A stretch of DNA of 64,000 nucleotides from Arthrinium phaeospermum (GCA_006503535.1 QYRS01000011.1:1922001-1986000), one strand, 5' to 3'. Positions 40,494 through 52,501 are shown, counted from the first letter of the stretch. Program-made: numbers and translations. The notes: generated by a model not told the origin, from the letters alone.

Positions 40494-42602
40494 CTAGTAA
40501 GCCGTCTTCTCATGCGACGAAACCGGCTCCTCCGACCCCGCATACTCCTCCCCCGTCGGCCCCGGCCCCCCATGACTGGGCAACCCCGCCTCCTGCCCCA
40601 CGAACTCCATCCTCGTCTCGCACGGCACCGTCGGCTCCGTCCCCTCGGCGCGGCGCGGGCGGGGGATCAAATGGTCATAGTACCGAGGCGCGACGCAGCC
40701 GACAATAATCAAGACCATGCCGATGTGCGCCAGCGTGAAGCCCGTGATCATCAGCGGGTCGTACCGCAGCGTGTAGAACTCCGGGTACGCGAAGCTGAAG
40801 ATGATGGCCAGGATGGGCCCGCTGACGTAGCGCAGCAGCACCGGCAGGAAGGCCGGGATGCGCCAGTTGCGGCCGCCGCCCACGACGACGTTGAGGTCGC
40901 GGCGGAGTTGGTTGCCCTAGAAAAATGTTAGTACTTTTTTACTCGGACATGAACCGACGAAAGAGAGGGAGGGAGAGAGGGAAAATAAAGGGGTGCCTAC
41001 CGAGTAAAAAGCCAAGAACCAAAACTTGCTCGTAACCTTGCTCCTCCCCAAGACCGAAGGCACCGGCACGCTCGGCGTCAACTTCATCGAGGCCAACGCC
41101 GTCGACACGACGCAGCAGACGACATAGAGCCCCAGCCCCGCCGCGGCCCCGAACTCAGGCCGTCCCGTCCCGTGCGCGACCGAGACCCCGACGACCTGCC
41201 CGCCCAGATACCCCAAGTTGTAGACCAGGAACGCCGGCAGCCCGGTTTGGGCGACCACGTCGTCCCAGCGGTAGACGGTGGTGGCGCTGACGACCTCGGA
41301 CCACACCACGAAGATGAGGGCGACGTTGTTGATCCAGCGGTCGATGCCGTCCAACAGGTAATACCCGAACTCGGTGCAGTACGGCAGGCACATGAGGAAG
41401 GACAGGATCGTCAGGAACGTCACGATGACGGGCCGCGAGTACTTGATGCCCGAATCGACGAGCAGCGTGGCCGTGGCGTCGAGCATGACGAAGGCGGAGC
41501 TGAACCCGAGGACCACCAGCGTGAAGAAGAGCAGGACGGCCCAGAAGTTGGCGCCGGGCATCTGGATCACGGCCTCGGGCAGGGTCAGGAACCCCACCAC
41601 GAACGCGCCGAGCCGCTCCCCCTCCTGCGGCCAGCGGCGCAGGAACCCGACCACGCCGAACACGGCAAAGGCGGCAAAGTTCTCAAAGAGCACGTTGCTC
41701 CCGCAGATGAGGATGGCGTCCATGACGGCGTTGGAGTGCTTGGCGTTGTACGAGGCGTAGGACGTAAAGTACCCGAACCCGATGCCGGTCGAGAAGAAGA
41801 CCTGGCCCACGGCCGTCTGCCAGACGGTCCCGTCGGCCAGCTGGTCGGAGCGCCACGTGGCCCAGAGCAGCTTGACGCCCTCGCGCGCGTTGTCGAGCGA
41901 GAGGGCCCGGCCGACCAGGATGATGGTCGTGCAGATGGGCAGGCCCATGGTGAAGTAGACGACGCGCCCCGTCAGGCCCACGCCGCGGAAGATGGACACC
42001 CAGATCAGGAACCAAATAAAAATACTCCACGCCACCGTCTCGCCGATCAGCTTCGTGTTGGGGTACTGCGTGAACGCCAGCACGGAGCTCCCGTCGGCCG
42101 ACAGGCTGCCCGCGACGGGGTCCGGGTTGGCCACGACGTCGTTATTGTAGAAATCGTTGAGCCGTCCCTCCCAGGGCAGGGGGCTCGTGAACGAGTTGCG
42201 GAAATAGTTCATGATCCAGGCCAGGTTGACCGTAAAGTACTGCACCACGATGAAGCTGACAAAGACGGGCCCGAGCCCCACGCCCTTGAGCCGGCGGTGC
42301 ACGTTGTGGAAGGCGACCACCGTACCGCCGCGGTAGGCCTGGCCGATGGAGATCTCGAGGATGAGGGCGGGGATGGCGATGACGAACACGGCCAGCAAAT
42401 ACGGAATAAACCACTGCAGGCCGTAGTTGTTGTACACGACGGACGGGTAGCGCAGCAGGTTGCCCTGGCCCGCGCACCCGCCCATGGCCGCCAGCAGGAA
42501 GGCGGCGCGCGACGGCCACTGGTCGCGCCCGTCGTCCGACGACTTGGACGGCGGCGGCAGCAGCCAGTTACCGGCCTTCTTGGCGGATTGGAGGAGGCCC
42601 AT
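40494..42602 (-). CDS. Sodium:neurotransmitter symporter (SNF/NSS) family transporter
   Basis: Two exons (41001-42602 and 40494-40916; the intron 40917-41000 has CTAAC near its end) give 674 aa. About twelve hydrophobic segments are visible, the usual NSS topology. TM1 reads GGCAGQGNLLRYPSVVYNNY, matching the family signature of a Gly-Asn pair followed by R-Y/F-P, but Leu replaces the usual Trp after Asn. TM2 starts WFIPYLLAVFVIAIPALILE. QVFFSTGIGFGYFTSYASYN (TM6) and FVMLDATATLL (TM8) are the other substrate/ion-site regions. The cytosolic C-terminus is Pro/Glu-rich. Family members move amino acids or amines with Na+. The fungal substrate is unknown. Confidence 0.93.
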
Positions 42603-44019
42603 GGCGAGTGACGAGGAGAGGGAGAGGGAAAGAAGGAGGAACAGAACTAGCCTTCCCTACCACGCCCAGCTGGCTTGGTCTGGGTGTTGGTGGTGGCGGT
42701 AGTAATAGTATAGTATAAGTCGTGGGGACGAGCTACTACTACTGGCGCATATTCAAGAGCAAAAACACGCACTCACAGACACACGGTCACCAAGACCGGT
42801 TAAGAGTTTAAGGTTAGAACAAAGCTCAATAAAGCTCAATGCAGGAGAGAATATGAGTAGGTAAGAGTTACTAGAGAGAGACGCGCCCGTGTGGGAACCG
42901 ACTGCGCGGGTTGGCTCTGGGCTGGGCGCACCTTTTTGTACGGGACACCCATCCATCCATCCATCCTCTTTCGCGGTCCCCTTCACCTTAGGTAAGAAAG
43001 AGGCAACTCCAGAGGCGCCAAGCACATGTATGCAGATCGATCGATATGGCAACAGCGCTATTTAGTTGCGCAATTGGCAAGTACCAGAGCGCCGGTCACT
43101 GGGCTGAGTTGAATGGTGGTGGGTTCGCCATGGCATGTTGGTGCAGTTTTCCGCATCTTGGCAATGAACTCAGTGTGCGTCGCGCCGAGGCGCCATCCCC
43201 GGAGCATTGCACCAACGTTACTCCAGCATTACGGGCAGGATGGGTAGAACCTGACTGGACTGACAACGAGTTTCAGTCAGCCTAACGTCGCATCTAATAG
43301 AAACAAAAAAGCTTGGGAGCGCAAACACCACGCGGTTGCGATGGAAGCCAAGACGAAGGTGGAGATCGACGTCACGGCCAGCCATTGACGCTCCTCGCAT
43401 TTGCCGGTTTCCGCGTCTCAGCCTCTTGGCAGCCGAACCGATGTCTTGGAACCAGCAAGGAAGACTCTGATCCTGGAGACGGCTGATTTGAGCTTGCTAC
43501 TTACTTGTGCTGTGGCAATGGTGATAGGTTTGGCACACGAGGCTACCATCTGAGATAACGAAGAGTTCTCCTGCGGGTTATGGAGTACATGGTAGTCAAT
43601 TGCTTCGAAAAAAACGAAGTGGAGTGCCTGTCAGCTGGATCAGTAAACGAATTCTGTTTATTAATAAACATCGCTTTCATATTTATATTGTACATCTGCT
43701 CCCTTGGCTTCATGGGTCACGTTCGGTGCTGTCCTACCTCCCCAACGAACTCCGCTGGGGGCGACAATCCCATGCTGGTAGTACAAACATCAAAGCGCTG
43801 CTGAGAGAAAACAGAGAAAGAATATTGGTGTAGTAACTGAAATATGGCCTATGACCATGCCAACCCCTAAACGCCATCCCGTCGAAAAACTCCGTTGTTT
43901 TGATACAGAAAGAGACCAATGTTCCGTGAAGAGGTCGTATCAACGTAGCACTGCGGCCTGGGTATCATGAAAAGACATCACGGCCAAAAAGAAAATAGCC
44001 ATGCACCGACGCGGGTTGT
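42603..44019. other. Intergenic region between the symporter and Rpd3
   Basis: No gene is supported. The right half is the 3' flank of the deacetylase gene. A CATC tetranucleotide run lies at about 42949-42966. Confidence 0.5.
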
Positions 44020-46155
44020 CTAGTTCCCGGCCGCTGTCGTCTCCGTCTCTTCTGTCGCCTTCTCAGCGGGGGCAGGGGATTTCGCCGGGCTCTTTTCCTT
44101 GCTTGGCTCCTTTGGCGCTTCGTCCACCTCCATGGCGTCGTCCGCAGTAGGCTCCGACGGTTTGTCAGAAGCAGATGGTTCCTTGGTAGACTCGGCAGGC
44201 TTGTCGTCGGATTCTGATGGTGCCTTTTCTGTAGCAGTAGATGTCGTGGGCGCATTGTCACCAGAGGGCGCATCCTCTTTGGCGGAGTCTGGCTGTTTGG
44301 CAGCAGGCTCATCCTGCGCCGCGGCCACAGCAGGTGTTTCGGGCTGCTCTGATCCCTTCTCGGCGCCTTCTTCCTTCACGGCATCGGCCTTGGGCTGTTC
44401 CTCGGCTGCTGGCTCGCCCATATCCACGTCCCCGTCGTTGTCCACCTTGGCAGAGTCCTGCTGGGCTTCTTTGAGCTCCTCCTCTTGCGCACTGATCCCA
44501 GCGGCCTCTTCCTGTACCTCCTTCTCGGCTTCGGGAGCAGGCTCGACATCCATGGCGTCGTCGGTCTCCTTAGACTTGATAACGGTGGCTTCGTTACCGT
44601 TGACGGGAGTAGGAGCGTTGCTATCGTCGTTCGCATCGGACTTCGGGTACTCTTGGAAACGTTTAGGGCCACTGGTGCGAGAGACGCCGTTGGCTCGGTC
44701 CATATCTTCATGGTCGCTGTCCTCGTACTCGTTGGCCTTGTCGATGTTCTTGTCCCACCGACGCTCCGTCATGCGCACATCCTTGTTTTCGTCCTCGTCG
44801 AGGTCGTCGAGCTCGGCTTCCTCTTCGTCCGTCATGGTGCCTCCGAAGTTGCCAGGGATGTCCTGCATCTGCACCGATGGTACATGCGCAGTTCGCTTGA
44901 GGTTTTCGACAAGTTGGTTCTTGATCTTCTCGAGGTACTCCGGGCTGTTGGCGTTCTCCATGTTAGAAGAACGGACATCAAGGGCGTAATCGGGGCCGTA
45001 GTACTATGAAGGGGTTAGCATATGCGACGAAGGAATGGGGGCTGGAGAAGCGTACTTCGTAGTATTCGTTGAATGGCAAAGTGCGCTCCATGGGCGCATC
45101 CACGAGCAAGCCAGTCTCGAAAGCCCAGGTGCGCGCAACGTTGCGCATCGTGTAACCGCCACCACCCAGGACCAAGGTGGGCAAGTTGAAACTCTTGACG
45201 TATTTGACGCAGTTCGAGTGACCAGCCATACTCAAGTTGAAGCAACCAAGACGATCACCAGACAAACTGTCACCACCGCATTGCAGGACAACCGCGTCAG
45301 GGGCAAAGTACTCCATGACACTTGCAATGACGGGCTCAAAGATGGACTTGTACGAGGCGTCGTCGATTCCGTCTCGGAGGGGGCAGTTGACGGCATAGTG
45401 CTTGCCCTGGCCGATGCCGATATCTCTGAGCTCACCAGTGCCGGGGAAGTATTCACCGTACTTGTGGAAAGAGACGGTCATGACTCGGTCGGTGGTGTAG
45501 AAAGCTTCCTCGACACCATCGCCATGGTGGACGTCGATGTCGATGTAGAGGACGCGCTTGTTGAACCGGAGGAGCTCGAGGATGCCGAGGACAATGTCTG
45601 CGAAGGAATGGTGAGAATGTGTGGCTGAGAAACAGCAGGTTAGGGAAGCTTACCATTCACGTAGCAGAAGCCGCTAGCTTCGCTCTTCTTTGCGTGATGA
45701 AGACCTCCGGCCCAATTGACAGCGATGTCGCACTTTTGCCGGTTCAGCCGGGCGGCACCTTCCATGCTACCACCGGCACTGATGCCGCAGAACTCGAAAA
45801 GACCGTCAAAGACGGGGCAATCGTCTCCGACGTTGAACTTGGTCTGCTCGCGCTGGAAGTTATCCATGTTCTCTGGGCTGACCTTCTGCAGGAAGTCGAT
45901 GTACTCGTCGGTGTGGAACTGGGTCATCTCGAGGCGCGTGGCAGGCTTTGCGCGATAGATCTCCATCTTCTTGTAGACGCCATAGTTCATGATCAGACTG
46001 TGGGCCAGTCGTATCCGATGGGGCTTCATGGGGTGGCCGGCGACATAGGCGAAGTTGCCAATGTCCGAGTCGTAGAAGTAGGCAACCTTTTTCGACGAAG
46101 GCGTGCCGAGCGCGATGCCATTGGTGTTGGCGTCAACCGGCGCTGCGTGCGCCAT
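44020..46155 (-). CDS. rpd3: Class I histone deacetylase, Rpd3 type
   Basis: Three exons (45654-46155, 45056-45597, 44020-45003; introns of 56 and 52 nt) give 675 aa. The N-terminus has [20 protein letters not shown] and [20 protein letters not shown]. The active site is complete: [20 protein letters not shown] (charge-relay histidines), [14 protein letters not shown] (zinc ligands), [17 protein letters not shown] and EYYGPDY with the catalytic tyrosine. After residue about 400 a long acidic tail rich in Glu/Ala/Ser/Pro (about 260 residues) extends the protein, as in RpdA of filamentous fungi rather than the shorter yeast Rpd3. It removes acetyl groups from histone tails in Sin3-type corepressor complexes. 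Confidence 0.97.
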
Positions 46156-46385
46156 GGCGTCGGTTCGTAGATATGAGGGGTGCTACAATTCTCGTGGGTT
46201 AGTGAAGCAGTAAGGCCACCACGATAGTGACTGGGGGGAATGTGGTGCTGTGTCTGGTCACGGTCTTGAATAATTGGTGATGAAAAAGAGGGTGGAATAA
46301 AGCTTCACTCAATTGACCAGCGACGCGAGGCTAGTTCCATGCTGCTCATCCATCCCAGGCACAGAAATATGGGTACGTAGGTACA

Positions 46386-46451
46386 TTATATAAGTGATCG
46401 GCACGATAAGACATCTCGTTATCGAGATACGTTGTTATCGTTATCGATAAC
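46386..46451 (-). promoter_or_regulatory. GATA-motif cluster and TATA-like site upstream of rpd3
   Basis: Five GATA cores lie in 46 bp (GATAAG at 46405, then TTATC at 46419, 46435 and 46441, then GATAA at 46446). They include the 12-bp palindrome GTTATCGATAAC (46440-46451) and the hairpin ATCTCG-TTAT-CGAGAT (46413-46428). TTATATAA at 46386-46393 lies about 230 bp upstream of the rpd3 ATG. GATA-factor (nitrogen, light or siderophore regulator) binding is inference. Confidence 0.4.
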
Positions 46452-48625
46452 GCTGAGCTCGGGGTTCCATCGGAGAGAGAGGAGGGGCAGCCAGAAGGCA
46501 GCCTGCCACAACACTCTCAGCCACAAGAGCCACTTGGCTATTTCCTGTTCTTTGTGCAATTGACATTTGTTGAATAATTCAGAATTATGTCATTTACCCC
46601 AAGCCGTCTCGAGATGATCTCTCTTGTCAGTATCCGTTATGGAGCACCAAGGAAATTGGCTCATGATCGGGTTTGTATATACGGTCTGCGATATGTTTAA
46701 GATGCAAGACGAGGTGAGCAGTATTCGATTTTCTTTATCAAGCGCCAATTCGCGCTTCTGAACATCCATCTACTTCCATGTAACTGCCCAATCATGTATA
46801 TTGCAATCCCAACCTGCTAAACCTCCTGTGCAAACTCCCAAAGACCACCACCATCACATTGAAGTTCTCCCTGAAGTGCATTGTGAGGCTTTGATTTCGC
46901 ATTGCAATATCGTAATGATTGTCTCTTTCATCATGACAAGACCGCCAAAGATCCAGTATCCAGAATTGTGACCAGGCTGCTTCCAACTCTGCTAGCAAGA
47001 ATCGGGCCAATGCTGGCGATATATTGAGCTTCTTGGTCCGCCGTCCATACCCGCTGGCTGCGCGACCCAGGTAGAACTCTATTGTCGAAAGTGCCCATTC
47101 ATGTTTGGCGCAGGCGGACAAGCGTGATCGCAGTCGAACCTAACGCATGAGGAACCACAACCAGCGCTTTTGAGAATCAGGATTCTGTGACTTGGCGAAA
47201 TGCATTTCCTCTCGAACACCACGGGTGCACTACCAATCATCCCCCGTTGATCCTTGCCCTGATTGAAGTCCATCGGTGGCAAGTCGTGCTCCGGACCATC
47301 CGCATCATTGAAGATACAGGTTCCCACTGTCTTCAGTCTAGAGTGGTGGGAGAGGTGCCTGCCTGCCCATGTTGGCATGGTATCAATACAACCGAGTTAT
47401 GGAACTAGCACATCAGCGTAGTCAACAAATACTCTTGTTATTGAACAGGTAACTTCGTGACACTTACTCCAATGTCACTTGGGGATTTGGAGAGAGTCTT
47501 CAAATGCCTCCATCGAAGAAGCGCTGAATCGCTGCAATGTATGCCTCGACCGAGTCGACCTCCTTGGCCCTCTCCAATCCGGCCACAGCTCATCTAAAAG
47601 CCTTTCCCACGATCATTCTTGGCTGGCAGCCTAGAGAGGGGGCTCGGGGGCTCGGCGTTCGCACAGGCAGTCAGTAGCCAGAGATGCCAAGGTACGCCAT
47701 CTCGACCAAGAGATCTGAGTCGGGCCCCGGGGGATGGGCGTGGGATGACAAGCCTTGATATTGGATCTCACCGACGCCTCGACCTGCCGCTTGCGGGCGG
47801 CGCAAGGGGAGATCTCGAATCGTATGAGGGGAGATACCGATCGTCTTATGTCTGTGTAATCTCCTACTCAGGGCAGACTGCAGTAATCAATACAGTATTC
47901 AGGAACTCCCTCAACGGACGACGACCCCCTATCTCCGTGGACTGAGTGGTCCCGTCATCGCCACGCGTCGGTATCCTCTGCCGGGCCACCGGAGTCGTCC
48001 CCCAACTGCGGAGGTTTCCTGCAATGGTAGCTAGCTCGTTCATCTCGCACAATCCAGGCCCATTGCATGGATGATGGGCCAATCGATTCCAGGAACATCG
48101 GTCGCTGCAGTATTTGGAATCCACCATGATCGGCCAAGCACTGCACAGACTGTACTAAGAAATAACGACATCCGGTAGTTCAGACGGATGATGAGCCATC
48201 TGCCGGCCAGCAACCTCAGTCAAATGATGCAACGCCTTCTCCAAAAGTTGACTGGAAGTTGCGACCCTGGGAGGATCGGCAGTGGGCACTGAAGTCCCAA
48301 CTTTAATAAACTATTATGGCATGAGATGACGTTCCACCCCGCAAAACGGCAGTGAAAAGCAGGAAGCGGGAACGATGATTTTCCCCAGGGTGCCAGGGGC
48401 AAACGACTGGGGTAGTGGCCGTTGGGGAGTGGGTGTGGTGCAAATAAAGTTGACTCTAGGCCGTTCTAGAGCCAAGTTGGCGCAAACACTTTTGGTCCCA
48501 AACGTGCTAATGCGTGCCCAACGTGTGGAGACTCGGAAACGGTAGGGGGACAAACGGACGACAACGAGGCCCGTGGCGTGACAGGCTTATCCCAATCCTC
48601 GTCTCCTTACCGAAACTCTGCCTGT
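46452..48625. other. Gene-poor accessory region
   Basis: No complete gene. On the minus strand at 46.8-47.4 kb two overlapping frames look partly protein-like (VVFERKCISPSHRILILK, and ISPALARFLLAELEAAWSQF), but neither gives a clean ATG-to-stop model. The rest shows nothing recognisable. Confidence 0.35.
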
Positions 48626-49297
48626 CTATCTGCGCCGCCCGCCGAAACCTCGATTAGGCAGCAAACAAGTTGGCCACCCACACTCTGGCAACTTCCAGGC
48701 TTCGACAACATTGCCTAGATAGGGGTTCATATTTACGTAGTTGTTTACCCGATCGAATCGCCGTTTCCCAATCGGCATTGCCCCCTCTCTCCTGCGGTAG
48801 GGCTTGGCACTCAAATTGGTCATTATGGTTCGGGCTAACTCTGCTATATGAAACGCTTTGATCGCGCATTCGCGGCCAGGGACGCATCGCGGTTGGCTGA
48901 CGATGCCGTCTCGTCTCCAGAGTCCACAGAGACAGCCTTTGGCCCTTGGGAAACCCAGTTGATATAGGCAGGCATGAAAAAACAAATCCGGAGGGGGAAA
49001 GCCCAGCAATGGAAGCATCTCGTTCGCCAAGAGGAACAGCAACCTGCCCATTACGTCTTGGCTCGCCATGCCATGGGAGCAAACCTGCTTCTCGGTGAAG
49101 TTGAATTTCAGTCGAATGTAACCTGTTATTGCCGAAGCTTTCAACGGCCAGTAGTTCGTGATCCGAATCACCGAATCCCCAAACGTGTATTTTAGCTGCC
49201 CCTCGTCCGGCCCTCTTCCAATCTTAACCTTCTCCTTTCTGATGATCATCCTCTCGTCTCCTTGTTCATCAAGTGCTTCTTGCTCACAACGTGCCAT
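48626..49297 (-). CDS. Hypothetical ORF, 223 aa, uncertain
   Basis: An ATG at 49297 opens 223 codons with a hydrophilic start (MARCEQEALDEQGDERMIIR) and a Cys-containing middle. There is no signal peptide, membrane helix or domain. Codon use is not clearly biased as in the confirmed genes. It lies divergent to the 49501 gene, with only about 200 bp between, so it may be chance open sequence in that promoter. Confidence 0.25.
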   Translation of the reverse strand: MARCEQEALDEQGDERMIIRKEKVKIGRGPDEGQLKYTFGDSVIRITNYWPLKASAITGYIRLKFNFTEKQVCSHGMASQDVMGRLLFLLANEMLPLLGFPPPDLFFHACLYQLGFPRAKGCLCGLWRRDGIVSQPRCVPGRECAIKAFHIAELARTIMTNLSAKPYRRREGAMPIGKRRFDRVNNYVNMNPYLGNVVEAWKLPECGWPTCLLPNRGFGGRRR

Positions 49298-49500
49298 TCC
49301 AAAGCATATATCATCTCAGACTGAGACGCGCGCAAGCTCCAACGGTTCAAAATCCTCTTCCCCTATTTCACTTTGTACTAGGATCATCCCAGCATCCCCC
49401 TTTTACCAGCATCTCCACGTTTCGGAGCTATCCACTGTTGATCTATATACACCCTTGCTTCCTCCAGAGATAGGCACTTCGTCTTACTCTGAGTCTCGCC

Positions 49501-50658
49501 ATGAAGTACACGACATTGACCTTTGCTTCCCTGCTTGTTGCCTCGTTAGCAAATCCGGTCCCGCGTCCCGGCGGTGCCGTCGAAGAGGCTCGTGTCAAGC
49601 CTAGGCAAGCTCCGCCTCCAGGAGGTCCTCCGCCAGGCGCCCCGCCAGGCGCCCCGCCAGGCGCTCCTCCGGGTGCTCCTCCGGGTGCTCCACCAGGCGC
49701 ACCCCCAGGCGCACCCCCAGGCGCACCACCCGGAGCCCCCCCAGGAGCACCCCCTGGAGCCCCTCCAGCGCCCCCTGGAGCACCCCCCGCACCCGCTGGA
49801 GCACCCCCTGGGGCACCTCCTGCGGCGCCACCAGGTGCGCCACCCGGAGCACCTCCAGCACCAGCCGGGGCACCCCCAGCACCAGCCGGAGCACCTCCAG
49901 CACCAGGAGCTCCGGGTGCACCTTTAGCACCGGCACCGGCACCGGCACCAGCTCCCGCCGCTCCAGGTGTACCGGGTGCGCCAGCGCCAGATCCAAACGC
50001 GCCCCCAGCTCCCGGTGTGCCAGCAGCACCAGCACCAGCGCCAGGTGTACCGGCAGCACCAGGAGCACCTGCACCAGGAGTCATACCGGGAGCGCCCGCA
50101 CCCGCGCCAGCACCAGCACCAGGCGTCGCACCTCCCGCACCAGATCCAAATGCGCCGCCAGCACCCGGTGCGGCACCTCCTGCTCCAGGCGTAGCGCCTC
50201 CAGCTCCGGCCCCTGCAGCACCCGGAGCACCCGGAGCACCGCCAGCACCAGATCCAAACGCACCACCAGCGCCTGGCGCGGCACCCCCCGCTCCCGGCGT
50301 AGCGCCTCCAGCGCCAGCTCCTGCAGCACCTGGGGCACCACCAGCCCCCGCAGCACCCGGCGCGCCACCAGCACCTGCAGCCCCTGGCGCACCCGGCGCC
50401 GCCCCCCTAGCCCCGGCAGATCCCCTCCCAATGAACAGCGGCCCAGTCACACCGCCCCAGCCTGCCGTCCAGGGTCTCGGCAACGACCCGGCCAACATGA
50501 ACCTGCTCAACACGATCCCGCGACAGGCCTTCAGCCGACCCGACATGGCGACCGACACCACCGTGGACAGCGGCGGGGCACGTTACCGCGGGCAGTCATC
50601 CTACACGGCCGCCATGGTGGTGGCGCTGGGGGCGGCGGCGTTTGTTTTGGTGCACTAG
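49501..50658 (+). CDS. Pro-Gly-Ala repeat cell-surface protein with signal peptide and GPI-type tail
   Basis: This 385-aa frame starts with a signal peptide (MKYTTLTFASLLVASLA) and a short pro-like segment ending KPRQ (a dibasic cleavage-like site). Residues about 40-305 are almost entirely PPGAPPGA, APPAPAG and APAPAPAAP repeats. A DPNAPPAP module occurs three times, and its last two copies lie about 108 bp apart (50143 and 50251). A non-repetitive end (NDPANMNLLNTIPRQAFSRP) precedes a Ser/Gly region and a C-terminal hydrophobic helix (AAMVVALGAAAFVLVH), matching a GPI-attachment signal. It is expected to sit in the cell wall or plasma membrane as a collagen- or polyproline-like filament. 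Repeat number probably varies between strains. Confidence 0.85.
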   Translation: MKYTTLTFASLLVASLANPVPRPGGAVEEARVKPRQAPPPGGPPPGAPPGAPPGAPPGAPPGAPPGAPPGAPPGAPPGAPPGAPPGAPPAPPGAPPAPAGAPPGAPPAAPPGAPPGAPPAPAGAPPAPAGAPPAPGAPGAPLAPAPAPAPAPAAPGVPGAPAPDPNAPPAPGVPAAPAPAPGVPAAPGAPAPGVIPGAPAPAPAPAPGVAPPAPDPNAPPAPGAAPPAPGVAPPAPAPAAPGAPGAPPAPDPNAPPAPGAAPPAPGVAPPAPAPAAPGAPPAPAAPGAPPAPAAPGAPGAAPLAPADPLPMNSGPVTPPQPAVQGLGNDPANMNLLNTIPRQAFSRPDMATDTTVDSGGARYRGQSSYTAAMVVALGAAAFVLVH

Positions 50659-51555
50659 CGAGCAAGTTTCAGACGTGGCTTTATTCAAGATTGGATCTGG
50701 GGTTTGTTGGCCACACATACACGAGAATGGACTTTGCTTTGATGCTTTCTCTCGCTTTGCATCTCCTATCTCTTTTCTTCTTTTCTTTTTCTTGTTATGA
50801 TATACGAAACTGATGATATATTGTCGACACGGTCAAGCGTTATGACTTCTTTTTTCTTCTTCACTTCTTATCACTCGTTATGGCTCGCTTATGCCCCAGG
50901 GGAAACAAAGAGGGGCAGATTGATTCGGGTTGGGGTTCAAGCGTTCACTTCGAGACAAAGCCGCTGGCGGAAATATGTGCTTAGGGACTTGGAGTTATTA
51001 CACAAATACTTTGCTTTCAGAGGAGGATCTTCGCATGATGCCTCGTGGCCTTCGCTGACCGAGTTTGAGTCTGGGTTGTACACATATACCCCTATAGCTG
51101 TCGCTTACTCAATAAACCAGATTGAAGATCGCCTAGAGCGTACCCTTGTGCTGTCTCATGCCGATTGATATGCCTTACCCAGAACACTGATATATACTGA
51201 TTTCATCTTTATATCTGGGTCCGTGAACAAAACCATTTACGAGGCAGCTGCGCTTTGGTCCGCGGCTCCAACCCCTTTTTGCTTGGCAGCTTGGAGACTA
51301 TCTGGACCTCACTGTTGAGGAAATTCAATATTTGATTCTCCCGGCCGATCCTACTCGACACAACACATGTTAACAGATATCTGGAACTCACTATCGAAGA
51401 AATGCAATATCACATGTTAACATGGGTTTGAGATTGCAGCAGTTTTGCGTCGATGCATACACCATTTTTACTACCTATCCATTTGTATGGCTAATGAACC
51501 AACCTCACACGCGTTCCAGCCCAGGATGGTTCCCCAGATCCCGCCCCTCCGCCAT
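50659..51555. other. Intergenic, 3' ends facing each other
   Basis: This lies between the convergent repeat-protein and GST-like genes. T-rich stretches near 50765-50790 (TTCTTTTCTTTTTCTTG) are compatible with 3'-end signals. No gene is seen. Confidence 0.45.
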
Positions 51556-52501
51556 CTAAAAAGCATCCCTCTTGATGTACGGCTGCAAAACCTCCAAGAA
51601 CTTCAAATGACGCTCCTTGTCGCCCGCGAGCTCCAGGATCTTCTCAAACTCGGCCTCCCCGATGCGCTTCCAAAAGACCAGGAAGCCCGCCCAGGCGAAG
51701 TCGACAAACGAGATCTCCTTGCCCTCGAAGAGGGGTCCCTTGTCCGCGTTGACGGCCAGCAGCGCGGAGACCTGCTTCAGCTTGCCGCTGGCCGCGAGGT
51801 CGGCCCAGGCCGCGTCGCGGTCGGCGTCGGTGAGCTGGTCGGGCCGCTTGCCCAGCCCGAGGGACTCGGCGCGCGTCGTCTGCCAGTACTCGTAGCTGGC
51901 GGAATTGAGGACGCGCTCGGGCAGGCGCGAGAAGTAGACGCGCCGCAGGTCCGTCATGATGCCCGGCAGCAGGTCTTTCGAGAGGCGGTCCCACGCGGGC
52001 GTCTCGATGCCCGCCAGCTTGGGCTCCGGGAATAGCTCCTCCAGCTTGTGGGCGATGGCGAGCGAGTCCTCCAGGTAGCTGCCGTCGGGCAGGATGACGG
52101 TGGGGATGGTGTAGTTGGGCTTGCCCTCGGGGAGCTGGAAGCTTTGGCGTGGGGGTGCGTGTTAGTCTTGATTGATCAATGAGAGGGGGTCACCTGGTTG
52201 TACGTACTGCTTCTCAAAACGAGGCTTGATATCCGGGTATTCGAGCTGTTCAAAATGTCAGTGATTGATCGCAATGATGAAATTTGACACTGAAATTGGA
52301 CTTACCCATTCTGTCTTGTAGTCAACGCCCTTGAAGTTGAGGTTCATTCGCGCTGTTCAAAGCGATTTGGTTAGCATCTCTGAGCTAGCTCGTAAGGCGT
52401 CGGCAATGCGGGGTGCTCTTACTCTTCCAGGGGTTCAGGGACCAGCAAGCGCAACGGCCTTGACTCGGGAGGTCAAAGAGCGTGATCTGATTGGCCGACA
52501 T
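51556..52501 (-). CDS. Glutathione S-transferase-like protein, 249 aa
   Basis: Four exons (52423-52501, 52306-52352, 52208-52245, 51556-52141) join in phase. The N-terminal thioredoxin-fold half starts MSANQITLFDLPSQGRCACW and includes NFKGVDYKTEWLEYPDIKP and YTIPTVILPDGSYLEDSLAI; the IPT cis-proline and ED-S turn are the usual GST glutathione-site elements. The all-helical C-terminal half runs from KDLLPGIMTDLRR to QPYIKRDAF and includes ISFVDFAWAGFLVFW, the substrate-side helix. It is similar in layout to fungal Ure2/GTT- and beta-etherase-like transferases. The substrate is unknown. Cytosolic location is inferred from the lack of a signal peptide. Introns are 60-70 nt with consensus ends. 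Confidence 0.88.

Noticed and set aside
41172..42611. Plus-strand frame of 479 codons opposite the symporter
   Set aside because: Antisense shadow of a membrane protein with G/C third positions. It is Asp/Glu/His-rich with no domain and no ATG-led context.
49443..50561. Minus-strand Gly/Ala/Pro frame of 372 codons opposite the PGA protein
   Set aside because: Reverse reading of GC-rich PGA codons also gives Gly/Ala/Pro. There is no signal peptide, and the plus strand has signal peptide and GPI tail.
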